Of a stretch of DNA of 64,000 nucleotides, positions 1 through 8,977 are shown one piece after another. The notes beneath the pieces were generated by a model. That model searched no databases. It saw only the letters and a list, made by a program, of their open reading frames with translations, and was not told the origin of the DNA. The stretch comes from Scilla litardierei (taxonomy: Eukaryota > Streptophyta > Magnoliopsida > Asparagales > Asparagaceae): assembly GCA_030789695.1 (NCBI GenBank), contig CM061132.1, forward strand, positions 147,568,597-147,632,596, read 5' to 3'. Positions within the stretch are counted from its first letter, which is position 1; each line of letters opens with the position of its first letter. The position numbers and the translations under genes were made by a program.

Positions 1-1040
1 TCTAATTCAAGAAATCACTCATTTTTGAATTGAAGAGCAAGCAAGATCCTATGCTATCCTCCCTCTCTCTCCCTCTCTCTCTCTCTGTGTCTCTGCTCTC
101 TCTTCAAGACTTCACAGCTTTCTGGTTTGTAGGGAAGAGTTGTGTTATTACATGGCTTATGGTAAGCTATCCTGCAGGCTTAATGATTATCTTTTGCACT
201 TAGAACCCTTGAGAATATGATTTTGGTAATGGAACTACACACACATGCGTACTGATTTTTATAATTACACAATATTTATCAGCCTTTTGTTTTAATAACA
301 TACGATGAGCTAAAAAATTTATGCAAAAAGTAATAATGTTATAGGGGCTCTTTATGTGTAATCATTCGGGTTGTAGCAAGATATAATTAATTTTTAAAAT
401 CAAAAAATCTGCAGCATAACAATTCAGGCCTAACGGTTCTATAGCTTTTAGCAAACGATACATCAAATTAAGGGGATGATTGGCAACGGTGCAATTGTAA
501 AGGAGTGCATGTGCAAAAAGTCCAAAGAAAAGGTTGGTTTGGTTGTGGGACCATGTTTAGGTTAGGCCGATGTTGTGTTGTTCCGGAGGGACAACTGCAA
601 GGAGTCATCCTCCGTTTGAGACTGGGTGTCGGGTTTTTAAGTTTACGGAATATGGAAGGAAAGGGTAAGGGGTGGTGGTGGCCCACCCAATCTCCTCCCA
701 AGATCCGCTGACGTCATCCTGCCTTGGCCTCTTCTATTCTCTCTCTCTCCCCTCGTCCCCCATGTTTTGTGTGAAACCATGTGGTCTTCTTCTTACCGTA
801 TCTTCTGAATGAGAGCCGGTGGGATCAACAGAGAGATGGAGCAAATGGAGGGGGCAACCCCATGTGATGTTGTGATCCTTCGCCCAAGATTTGCTTCCCC
901 GTTTCTCTCTCTCTCTTATTATTATATTTTACATATAAATCTTACCTTTTTTATTTGGAAAATTATGTTATGTCACCTCATCAGGATTGTTTGTTTTTTG
1001 TACCCAATGCTGTGTTTGGTGTCAAAAGAGTCACGGCCAA
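1..1040. other. Unassigned AT-rich DNA, no gene recognised
   Basis: No reading frame here looks like a protein family I know; the short open frames near 468-711 overlap on both strands and lack recognisable motifs. A CT-rich microsatellite lies at about 61-102. A pyrimidine-rich stretch at 735-760 could be a decayed promoter or leader, but nothing downstream supports a gene. Confidence 0.5.
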
Positions 1041-1044
1041 TTTA

Positions 1045-1232
1045 AAGGTAGCGGATGGACTGAGCTGGGGACGCGGGTTCGAGGCACCCATGTCTTCCTC
1101 TTTAGTGTAGGTTGGTGTATCCCCTCCAATGTGTAGGTAGTATAAGTGGCTCTCCGGGTTTCGAATCCGGTCTGTTAGCCTGGCCTCCGGACTGACTTTC
1201 CAACTTTCCATTGAACCAAAAAAAAAAGAAGA
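1045..1232 (+). mobile_element. tRNA-derived SINE, older copy
   Basis: A box-B-like motif (GGTTCGAGGC) lies at 1076-1085, with an A-box-like stretch about 20 bp before it. The 3' half follows the same order of blocks as the better preserved SINE at 39989-40203: GGCTC, a CCGG-containing arm, CTG/AGCC, a TCC block, then GAACC and an A-rich tail. This suggests one family. No clear target duplication is visible, so the 5' edge is approximate and the copy is probably older. Confidence 0.62.
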
Positions 1233-1995
1233 AGAAGAGTTCGAGCGAGATGAGCCAACCACGAGGCATCTTTAGCCCAACCCGTTGTAAGTTACAGAGG
1301 AGCACAACCCATAACGAGTTGGCCCACGAGGCGAGAAATGCTACCCTTTTTGTGTTGGTCCGTTTTCGACCTCCCTCCGCCGCGAGCCGATCTAGGTTTT
1401 ACTCTGCTTGTCAAACCGCGAGTTGGCACACGGGTTTATCATTGGTTCATCCCGCGCGTTGATTCGTAGTTCAAAGTTCGATATGTAGGTGACTCGCGAG
1501 TCAACGTTCGGCCTGGCATGCGGTCCGACCTACCTGCCAAATGTCGATATAGCCGCTTGAAATGGTTATTTAAATTTTTTTAAATTTTTAACCCTAGTAC
1601 ATACCCCCTCACCTCCCATCTCTTCCACCCAAACTTAACCTCTTTCAAAAATACCATAACCAGTGATACAACCCTCGGCCGGCCCAGAGACCGCACATCC
1701 ATTTATCTCCGATTGACAAACCCAGTACAGCCGACAACTTCGACCTAATAATCCGAGAGCCATCACGTGCGTCCAATCACCTCCTCATTCAAAGCGACAA
1801 CTTGACAGAATGTTGGGCTCTTTCAGTTAAAGGGTCCGCTCGCAATTCAGGTGTTTAATGATTGACAGTTAGCTCTCCATCAATGCCGACGGCTCAGACC
1901 AAATGCAATAAAATGTCATAACTGCCTGGGTGTTACAGTCGAATGGCATTCACAAGGCCATCGCCTATAAGTAGTTTCTCCAACGACGGAGACTG
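1233..1995. other. Unassigned DNA
   Basis: No gene is supported. Around 1790-1970, translated fragments vaguely recall RNase H motifs (Ser-Asp-Asn, Ala-Asp-Gly-Ser), but their order is wrong for the domain and stops interrupt them, so I make no call. Confidence 0.4.
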
Positions 1996-2121
1996 TGTAA
2001 TACCATGTTTTCATATATACGACGTATTATACTAAGTGTTTTGATCGTATTTAATCAGTGTATATCTTTCATGTATTTTGAAGATTTTTCCCTAATTTTT
2101 AAAAATTATAATTATATAAAG

Positions 2122-2234
2122 TGTTATAAACGGGCTTCTTGGTGGGCCTACCCGTTAGTGGGTATCCACCCATTATGTAACCCTATCACTATAAATATAG
2201 GGCTATGGTCTCCATAGCCGCCAAGTTTACAACA
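2122..2234 (+). repeat. 5' LTR, 113 bp, with TATA box and hairpin
   Basis: It starts TGTTATAAACG and ends TTTACAACA, the usual TG...CA form. It is unusually short for an autonomous element. A TATA-like motif (CTATAAATATAG, about 2189-2200) is followed at once by a perfect inverted repeat: GGCTATGG at 2201-2208, three-base loop, CCATAGCC at 2212-2219. If transcription starts about 30 bp after the TATA box, R plus U5 would be only some 15 nt. Confidence 0.95.
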
Positions 2235-2235
2235 C

Positions 2236-2247
2236 GTTATCAGCACG
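2236..2247 (+). other. Candidate primer-binding site, non-standard
   Basis: The sequence directly after the LTR (CGTTATCAGCACG) stands where copia elements carry TGGTATCAGAGC, complementary to initiator-Met tRNA. It matches that consensus only partly. The same bases follow the LTR of the related copy at 62406, so this is a conserved variant rather than decay. Confidence 0.55.
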
Positions 2248-2579
2248 CTCAAAGCTAAGCCGAACCCCTGCCGACGGACGGACGCGACGGACGGACGCGA
2301 CGCGAACGGGCTTCCTTCACCGAACGTCACTAGATCCGGCGGGTAGGATCTAGAGGTAACTTTCTCCCTAGATCTAAATTTTACATATGCGCATATGTGG
2401 CGATCCAATCTTTTTGGATCAATCGATCAAAAATATACCGTCTTTATTGATAAAAATCACAACTTTTTCAATAAAAACGTATTTTTGGAAGAAAAAAAAT
2501 TGGTTTTTCCACTAAAAATCGGATTTTTACCCGTTGTTTTTCTCCAAAAATCACCCAAACCCTAAATAGGGTTCACCCA

Positions 2580-3190
2580 CGCCCCCCCCCCCCCCCCCCC
2601 CCCCCCCCGTCGCCGGCAGCGGCGGGGCCTTCCCGCCGTCGCTGCGGCGGCGGGAACCCCCCCCCCCCCCCCCCCCCGCCACTGCAGGCGGGGGTTTCCC
2701 CGCCGCCTGCAGTGGCGGGCAACCCCCGCCGCTGCAGGCGGGGGCTCCCCGCCGCCTGCAGCGGCGGGGCACCCCCCGCCGCCGCAGGCGGGGGCTCCCC
2801 GCCGCCCCGCCCTGCAGGCGGGGCACCCCCGCCGCTGCCGGCGGGGAAACCCCCGCCGCGGCAGGCGGGGGCACCCCCCGCCGCCTGCAGCGGCGGGTCA
2901 CCCCCCCGCCGCGGCAGGCGGGGGCACCCCGTCCCCCCCCCCCCCCCCCAGGCGGGGGCACCCCGCCGCCTGCAGCGGCGGGCAACCCCCGCCGCCGCAG
3001 GCGGGGGCACCCCCCGCCGCCTGCAGCGGCGGGGGGCAACCCCCGCCGCCGCAGGCGGGGGCACCCCCGCCGCCTGCAGCGGCGGGGGCAACCCCCGCCG
3101 CCGCAGGCGGGGGCACCCTCGCCGCCTGCAGCGGCGGGCCCCCCCCCTCCCCGCCGCCTGCTGCGGCAAACGGGCCCGCCCGCCAGTAGC
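2580..3190 (+). repeat. GC-rich self-complementary leader array
   Basis: About 600 bp of GCCGCC/GGCGGGG units lies between the primer site and gag. It opens with a run of 27 C (2582-2608) and has further C runs near 2661 and 2935. Repeated units alternate C-rich and G-rich arms around CTGCAG or CCGCAGG cores, so the RNA could form many hairpins and the G-rich strand could form quadruplexes. Long open frames on both strands here (about 2551-3230) result from the absence of AT-rich stop codons and are not called as genes. Confidence 0.9.
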
Positions 3191-3646
3191 GGGTACGGGC
3201 CCGGCGTGCGTACCCCAAAACCCTAACTAGGGTTTCTGACCCAGAAAATTTTTTCGAATTTTCAAAATTTTTTCAGATTTAATTGCGATTCTTTTTCGTT
3301 ATAATCTGGACCAAATTGCATGTGATTTTTACTCATCGTAAATTATATTTGGATTTATGATTTTCTTTAAAAACGTTTAAAAATTAAGAAGATCCTGCGA
3401 CCGCTCTGCTGTTAGTCAACTAACCTAACGGTGCATGACGTTGCCTAGTGGTCCAATAATTTTTAAACGGTAGATTTCATTTTCCATTATAAACTGCCTG
3501 TGATGAATAAATAAATTGCCTGTGATGTATAAACTGCCTGTGATGATGCCTGCTGCATTATAACTGCCTGCGACGAATGGTTAATATTTGCTGTGGTTTT
3601 GGATCGACTAGTTTATCACCATTTTTATTTTTCATGCATTATTTTC

Positions 3647-3770
3647 TTTTTGAGAGAAAAATGTAGTGAGGATAATTTTGTAAAATTACAAGCCCGGCGG
3701 ACGCCTCAAGAAGATGAAGGACTATTCCAGAAGAATAGGGGCCCCACGGGGGTTCCCGAGTTGTACTTTC
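3647..3770 (+). promoter_or_regulatory. Conserved leader blocks upstream of gag
   Basis: Two blocks recur at the same relative position in the related copies: TTTTGAGAGAAA followed by GTGAGGA (3647-3674), and GTTCCCGAGTTGTACTTT (3752-3769). The second is identical in the copy at 63714-63732 and degenerate at about 43660-43683. Conservation inside a fast-changing leader suggests a cis-acting RNA role such as packaging, dimerisation or translation. That role is inference. Confidence 0.6.
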
Positions 3771-3915
3771 TTTCTTTTTGGGACTGTAATGGACTGTAAT
3801 TATTTATGGTGATTAGCCGATCCACGCAGCAAATATTTATGTCTGATGTGCTTGATTATTTATTTTTCCGCAAAATATCTAATTAATGCTATCTTTTTAC
3901 ATGCTAGAGTGATAA

Positions 3916-4872
3916 ATGGCCAAAATTGCGAGCGTCGATTTCGACGTTTTGGATGCTTCAGGAAAGAATTACTTAAGCTGGCAGCTGGATATAAAATTCC
4001 ATCTGCGAGCACAGGGATTGAGTCACGCCATCGCCTTAGGCGATAAGGTTTCTGATATAGATAAAGCGAAAGCAATTATCTATATCAGACGCCATATCGA
4101 TCGGACCCTGAAGGCCGAGTACCTAACGGTGGAAGACTCGTATGAGTTGTGGACCGCCCTCGAGGACAGGTATAAACATCAAAGGGATGTTATCCTACCT
4201 CGAGCGTGATATGAATGGGAGAACCTCCGTCTCCAAGACTTCAAGTCTATTGCCGAGTACAACTCGGCACTCTTTAGCATCACCTCACGCCTGAAGTTGT
4301 GTGGTGAAAAGGTGACGGAGGAACGCATGTTAGAGAAGACGTATACATCCTTCCATGAGAAGGATGTCATACTGATGCAACAGTATCGTGAACGAAAGTT
4401 CACAAAATATTCTGAGCTTCTCTCATGTCTTCTGATGGCAGAGCAGAATCGTGACCTCCTTCTGGCCACCCACAACTCACGCCCTACCGGCACTGCTCCT
4501 GCGCCTGAAGCGCACCACAGCTCCTTCCAGAAGAAAAGGGGCAACTTCAAAGGCAAACCCCAGAAGGGCAAGACCATGAAGAAGCAGGCTCGAGGACCCC
4601 CTCCAAGAAACAACCAAGAGGGAAAGAAGAAAAATGTGTGGAAAAGAAAAGACGACGGCCAGACTTCTGCCCCCAAAAAGGACTGGGAAGATAAATGCCA
4701 CAGGTGTGGCATGACTGGACACTGGTCCAGAAATTGTCGTACTCCACGCCACCTTCAGGAGTTGTACAAAGCAAGCCAGAAGCAAGCTGAGACAAACCTG
4801 GCGGTTCAAGAAAACCTGGCACCAATCAGGTTCATCGCTGAGGACTTCTCCAACGATGACCTGCTCGACTGA
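3916..4872 (+). pseudogene. gag: gag of the copia element, one internal stop
   Basis: Gag is the capsid/nucleocapsid protein that forms the cytoplasmic virus-like particle and binds element RNA. The frame runs 318 codons from the ATG at 3916. It has a Gag capsid-like N-terminal region (Tyr-Leu-Ser-Trp-Gln near residue 23), a basic C-terminal region, and one CCHC zinc knuckle (CHRCGMTGHWSRNC, about 4693-4734). It is interrupted once by TGA at 4207-4209. Comparison with the surrounding frame suggests this was an arginine CGA codon, that is a C-to-T change at a CpG. The frame downstream is otherwise open to the TGA at 4870. Without readthrough this copy would make only a 97-residue fragment, so it may depend on gag from other copies. 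Confidence 0.88.
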
Positions 4873-5039
4873 GGACATTTATCTACTTTATATGCATTGT
4901 AGTTTTTTTCCTTTTGAGAAACAATTGATTTGCTTATCTCTAGCATGTTTAAGTACTTTTCAGACATCAACTTAATTTTCGTAGTATATTCCTTTGTGTT
5001 TTTGCCTTATACTGCGACATTTTTTTTCTTTCAAAATAG
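4873..5039 (+). other. Intron-like AU-rich spacer between gag and pol
   Basis: These 167 nt separate the gag stop from the pol ATG. They are T-rich, with a long pyrimidine tract ending TTTCAAAATAG directly against the pol ATG at 5040, which looks like a plant 3' splice site. The second family member also has gag and pol apart in a similar AU-rich context (about 44700-44802). Pol could come from a spliced subgenomic RNA or from internal initiation; the sequence does not decide between them. Confidence 0.6.
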
Positions 5040-8000
5040 ATGGACTTTAAATGCCTAGTGGACAGTGCCTCTACGCACACGATCCTCCAAGACATCTGCT
5101 TTTTTCAAAGCATTAATAAATACGATGGCACCGTAAATACGATTTCCGGTCCATCAAGTATCATTAAAGGATCAGGGGAAGCACATTTTATGCTCCCCAA
5201 TAGTACAAAACTACTTATAAAAGATGCCCTTCTCTCCCCTAGCTCGCATAGAAACCTGTTAAGCTTTAAAGATATCCGCTTAAACGGATACCACCTAGAA
5301 ACGGTGAGCAAAGGAAACAGTGAATACCTTGATGTAACGTTTCATAAAAACGGTGCTAAAAACACCGTCGAACGTTTTGAGGGACTCCCGTCGGGTCTCT
5401 ACCACACAAGGATCAGAGCAATGGAAGCAAACACATTGGAACACCAGAAGTGCCAAAACCAACCAGAATTCAAACTCTGGCACGATAGACTAGGACACCC
5501 TGGAAGGAATATGATGCGTCGCATCATATCCCAATCCCGTGGAATTAATCCGAAAAGCCTGACGCTACTTCGGAAGGGTGCAAATCCTTGTCCCCCGTGT
5601 TACAAAGGGAAATTGATTACGAGACCATCCACCCTGAAGGTGGACTCTGAGTCTCCAAGCTTCCTAGAGAGAATACATGGTGACATTTGCAGGCCTATTC
5701 ACCCCGCAAGTGGACCATTTAGGTACTACATGGTACTAATCGACGCATCTTCAAAATGGTCATATGTGTGCCTCTTGTCCACCCGCAACGTAGCCTTTGC
5801 AAAGCTACTTGCACAAATTATAAAATTGCGGGCACATTTCCCAGACAACCAGATCAAGAAATTGCGTCTGGACAATGCTGGGGAATTCACCTCACAAGTC
5901 TTCCTAGACTACTGCCAAGCAACCGGCATAGAAGTTGAACATCATGTAGCTCATGTTCACACCCAGAACGGGTTAGCCGAATCTCTCATAAAGAGACTAC
6001 AATGGATCGCTAGACCATTGTTAATGCAATGCCAGTTGCCGGTATGTGCATGGGGACATGCCATACTGCACGCTGCATCGCTGATAAGATTACGACCGTC
6101 AGGTAGTCAATCTTATTCTCCGATGCAACTTGCATATGGGAACCCGCCCGATATCTCTCACTTGAGGATATTCGGATGTGCTGTCTATGTCCCCATAGCA
6201 CCACCGCAGAGGACCCAGATGGGTCCTCAACGGCGTCTTGGTATCTATATTGGTTTCGACTCACCATCGATCATTAGATACCTCGAACCCCTTACAGGGG
6301 ACGCCTTTAAAGCGCGTCTAGCAGATTATGAGTTTGATGAAAGCATTTTTCCAAAACTAGGCATTAACACACAGAAGCCAGAAGCTTCAAAGACCATTAC
6401 ATGGGACACAAAGACCTTATCCCATTTTGATCCGCGCACAAATCAATGTGAAGAAGAGATCCTGAAGATCCTTCAAATTCAGAACACAGTTCACATTTTA
6501 CCGGATAAATTCACTGACAACCAGAAGATTGTCAGATCACACGTCCCTGCTGCAAATACGCCAGCTAGGATTGACATACCCAAAGAGGGATGCAATCCAC
6601 CGGCAGCAGAAGCGGCCGTACCTCAACAAAAAAGAGGACGACCCCCAGGCTCCAAAGATAAGAATCCTCGAAAGAGGAAAAATCCTGGAGCAACAATAAC
6701 GCTACCACCACAGGATGCTGAGCTCAGCCCAGCTACCTCTCCACCCCTACCAACCCCTGAAGAGGAAAATATAGGAGAAATCTCATTAAACTATGTACGT
6801 ACCGGGGAGGTACTAGACAGAAAAAGCACAATCATCGATGATAACTTCGCGCTCATTATTGCCACTCACGTCACTGAATACGACGATGAGACCGATCCAC
6901 GCTCTCTAGCAGAATGTAAACGCAGAGAGGATTGGCCAAAGTGGAACGAGGCAATAGGAGTAGAGCTGGACTCACTCTCGAAGCGCAAAGTTTTTGGACC
7001 TGTAGTCCTAACACCAAAAGGTGTTAAACCTGTGGGATATAAATGGGTATTCGTGAGAAAAAGAAACGAGAATAATGAGATCGTGCGTTATAAAGCGCGC
7101 CTTGTTGCACAAGGTTTTTCCCAACGACCAGGAATAGACTATGACGATACCTATTCCCCGGTCATGGACGCGATCACTTTCCGTTTCATTATCGGCCTAT
7201 CCACGAAGGAAGGTCTGGATATGCAGCTCATGGACGTTGTGACTGCATACCTATACGGAATTATAGATAAGGACATCTATATGAAAATCCCAGACGGATA
7301 CAAACTACCGACAAAAATGACAGAAAGACCTCGGGACGTCTATTCCGTCAAACTCCAGATATCACTGTATGGTCTCAAACAGTCAGGTAGAATGTGGTAC
7401 AACAGACTGAGTGAATTCCTAGTGCAACAAGGATTCACAACAAATGAAGTCTGCCCTTGCATCTTCATACGAGCAAAGGGAACAGGATTCGTAATTATAG
7501 CCGTCTACGTAGACGACTTGAACATCATCAGACCTCCCGCAGAGATAGATGAGATATCCAAAAGTCTCACACAGACTTTTGAGATGAAACACCTCGGCAA
7601 AACGAAGTTTTGCCTAAGACTACAAATTGAACATTTAAGCGGAGGAATCCTGTTGCACCAATCGACATATACAAAGAAAGTGCTGAAGAACTTTCTTATG
7701 GACAAATGTCATCCGCTTAGCACACCAATGGTCGTCAGATCATTGGATGTTGAAACAGACCCCTTCCGACCGCTGGAAGAGGGGGATGAAACACTGGGCC
7801 CTGAAGTACCCTACTTAAGTGCAATTGGAGCACTCCTATACCTGGCAAACTGCACGCGTCCCGATATAGCGTTCGCAGTAAATCTACTAGCCAGATACAG
7901 TTCAGCGCCCTCAAAGCGCCACTGGAACGGAGTGAAACAACTTCTGTGCTACCTCCAAGGGTCTGTAGATATGGGACTATACTTCAAGAAAGGTGTATCC

Positions 8001-8510
8001 ACCGACCTGGTCGGTTACACAGATGCGGGATACAGGTCCGACCCACATACCGCAAAGTCCCAGACCGGTTTCGTATTCACATACGGTGGGACGGCCATCT
8101 CATGGAGATCCGTGAAGCAGACATCCACAGCGACCTCATCCAACCACTCCGAGCTCATCGTGATCCACGAAGCTAGCAGAGAATGCTTCTGGCTTCGATC
8201 AGTCATCAACCACATCCTCAAGACCACCGGCCTGAAGACGGGAGATCTTGGACCTACCACCATGTACGAAGACAATGCTGCCTGCATCGCTCAACTACGA
8301 GGTGGCTACATCAAAGGTGACAGGACGAAGCACATTTCCCCCAAGCTCTTCTGGACGCATGAACAGCAAGTGGACAACCAGATCGACATCCAGCAGATCC
8401 AGTCCTGCGACAACCTGGCTGACCTATTCACTAAAGCTTTGCCTCGCAGTACCTTTAGAAAACTTGTACTAGGAATTGGGATGAGACAGCTGAGAGATGT
8501 ACAAGCCTGA
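5040..8510 (+). CDS. pol: copia pol polyprotein: protease, integrase, reverse transcriptase, RNase H
   Basis: This intact 1156-residue frame carries the enzymes that mature the particle, copy the RNA to DNA and integrate it. Aspartic protease: Asp8 in VDSAS. Pre-integrase zinc region: His148, His153, Cys184, Cys187. Integrase catalytic triad: Asp215, Asp278, Glu314, with exactly 35 residues between the last two (DD35E). Reverse transcriptase: YVDD at 823-826. RNase H: Asp995, Glu1038, Asp1078, then a NLADLFTKALP-type C-terminus. The order integrase before reverse transcriptase is diagnostic of copia. A basic, proline-rich linker (about 525-575) follows integrase. Pol normally continues from gag, but here it has its own ATG after a spacer. 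I see no disabling change. Confidence 0.95.
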   Translation: MDFKCLVDSASTHTILQDICFFQSINKYDGTVNTISGPSSIIKGSGEAHFMLPNSTKLLIKDALLSPSSHRNLLSFKDIRLNGYHLETVSKGNSEYLDVTFHKNGAKNTVERFEGLPSGLYHTRIRAMEANTLEHQKCQNQPEFKLWHDRLGHPGRNMMRRIISQSRGINPKSLTLLRKGANPCPPCYKGKLITRPSTLKVDSESPSFLERIHGDICRPIHPASGPFRYYMVLIDASSKWSYVCLLSTRNVAFAKLLAQIIKLRAHFPDNQIKKLRLDNAGEFTSQVFLDYCQATGIEVEHHVAHVHTQNGLAESLIKRLQWIARPLLMQCQLPVCAWGHAILHAASLIRLRPSGSQSYSPMQLAYGNPPDISHLRIFGCAVYVPIAPPQRTQMGPQRRLGIYIGFDSPSIIRYLEPLTGDAFKARLADYEFDESIFPKLGINTQKPEASKTITWDTKTLSHFDPRTNQCEEEILKILQIQNTVHILPDKFTDNQKIVRSHVPAANTPARIDIPKEGCNPPAAEAAVPQQKRGRPPGSKDKNPRKRKNPGATITLPPQDAELSPATSPPLPTPEEENIGEISLNYVRTGEVLDRKSTIIDDNFALIIATHVTEYDDETDPRSLAECKRREDWPKWNEAIGVELDSLSKRKVFGPVVLTPKGVKPVGYKWVFVRKRNENNEIVRYKARLVAQGFSQRPGIDYDDTYSPVMDAITFRFIIGLSTKEGLDMQLMDVVTAYLYGIIDKDIYMKIPDGYKLPTKMTERPRDVYSVKLQISLYGLKQSGRMWYNRLSEFLVQQGFTTNEVCPCIFIRAKGTGFVIIAVYVDDLNIIRPPAEIDEISKSLTQTFEMKHLGKTKFCLRLQIEHLSGGILLHQSTYTKKVLKNFLMDKCHPLSTPMVVRSLDVETDPFRPLEEGDETLGPEVPYLSAIGALLYLANCTRPDIAFAVNLLARYSSAPSKRHWNGVKQLLCYLQGSVDMGLYFKKGVSTDLVGYTDAGYRSDPHTAKSQTGFVFTYGGTAISWRSVKQTSTATSSNHSELIVIHEASRECFWLRSVINHILKTTGLKTGDLGPTTMYEDNAACIAQLRGGYIKGDRTKHISPKLFWTHEQQVDNQIDIQQIQSCDNLADLFTKALPRSTFRKLVLGIGMRQLRDVQA

Positions 8511-8520
8511 AGCTTGTACT

Positions 8521-8790
8521 TATCAGGGGGAGTTAACGTAGTGATGTACTCTTTTTCCTTGACTGTTGGTTTTTCCCACTGGGTTTTCCACAGTCAAAGG
8601 TTTTAACGAGGCAGCCACATTAACTCAGGATCCAGAAGTATCCACCACTGATGTTATCCATCGATCAGGGGAAGTTACAGAGACTTGTACTCTTTTCCCT
8701 TAGCCACTGGTTTTTCCCACTGGGTTTTCCTTGGCAAAGGTTTTAATGAGGCAAGCACTCTTAAACTTAGAGATCCAGAAGTATCTCCAA
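8521..8790 (+). repeat. Tandemly duplicated 3' module with polypurine-like tracts
   Basis: Two related units (about 8521-8654 and 8662-8790) each start with an ATCAGGGG-type purine tract. Each then has a TGTACTC..TTTTCC block, a CCCACTGGGTTTTCC block, GGTTTTAA[CT]GAGGCA, and a GATCCAGAAGTATC block. The CCACTGGGTTTTCC...GAGGCA motif is familiar to me from the 3' region of several plant copia lineages. The duplication puts extra polypurine-like tracts upstream of the true one. Confidence 0.75.
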
Positions 8791-8851
8791 CCCCATGATC
8801 AAATAAGCTTCATGAACCCTGAAGCGTTCACCATGGCTTACAACAATGGAT

Positions 8852-8864
8852 GGATAAGGGGAAG
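8852..8864 (+). other. Polypurine tract
   Basis: GGATAAGGGGAAG lies directly before the 3' LTR. This is the position and composition expected of the primer for plus-strand DNA synthesis. Confidence 0.9.
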
Positions 8865-8977
8865 TGTTATAAACGGGCTTCTTGGTGGGCCTACCCGTTA
8901 GTGGGTATCCACCCATTATGTAACCCTACCACTATAAATATAGGGCTATGGTCTCCATAGCCGCCAAGTTTACAACA
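8865..8977 (+). repeat. 3' LTR, 113 bp
   Basis: It matches the 5' LTR at 112 of 113 positions, including the TATA box and the adjoining hairpin. TAAAG follows directly as the right copy of the target duplication. Confidence 0.95.

Larger units (their letters stand above)
2122..8977 (+). mobile_element. Nearly intact Ty1/copia LTR retrotransposon (probably Bianca lineage)
   Basis: This 6.86-kb element has two 113-bp LTRs that differ at one position (T against C in the CCTA[T/C]CACTATAAA block) and a perfect 5-bp target duplication TAAAG (2117-2121 and 8978-8982). Inside, in order: primer site, GC-rich leader, gag, AU-rich spacer, and pol with protease, integrase, reverse transcriptase and RNase H in copia order, then a duplicated 3' module and a polypurine tract. 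The only coding defect I see is one stop codon in gag. The LTR near-identity implies recent insertion. The lineage is assigned from remembered features of plant Bianca gag and pol, not from a search. Confidence 0.93.

Noticed and set aside
1790..1970. RNase H-like fragment of a LINE
   Set aside because: Short Asp-containing motifs appear but in the wrong order and with stops; similarity is too weak to support.
2551..3230. Long overlapping open frames on both strands, Pro/Ala/Gly-rich
   Set aside because: They result from stop-free GC repeats in the copia leader; all are low-complexity and none has a motif.
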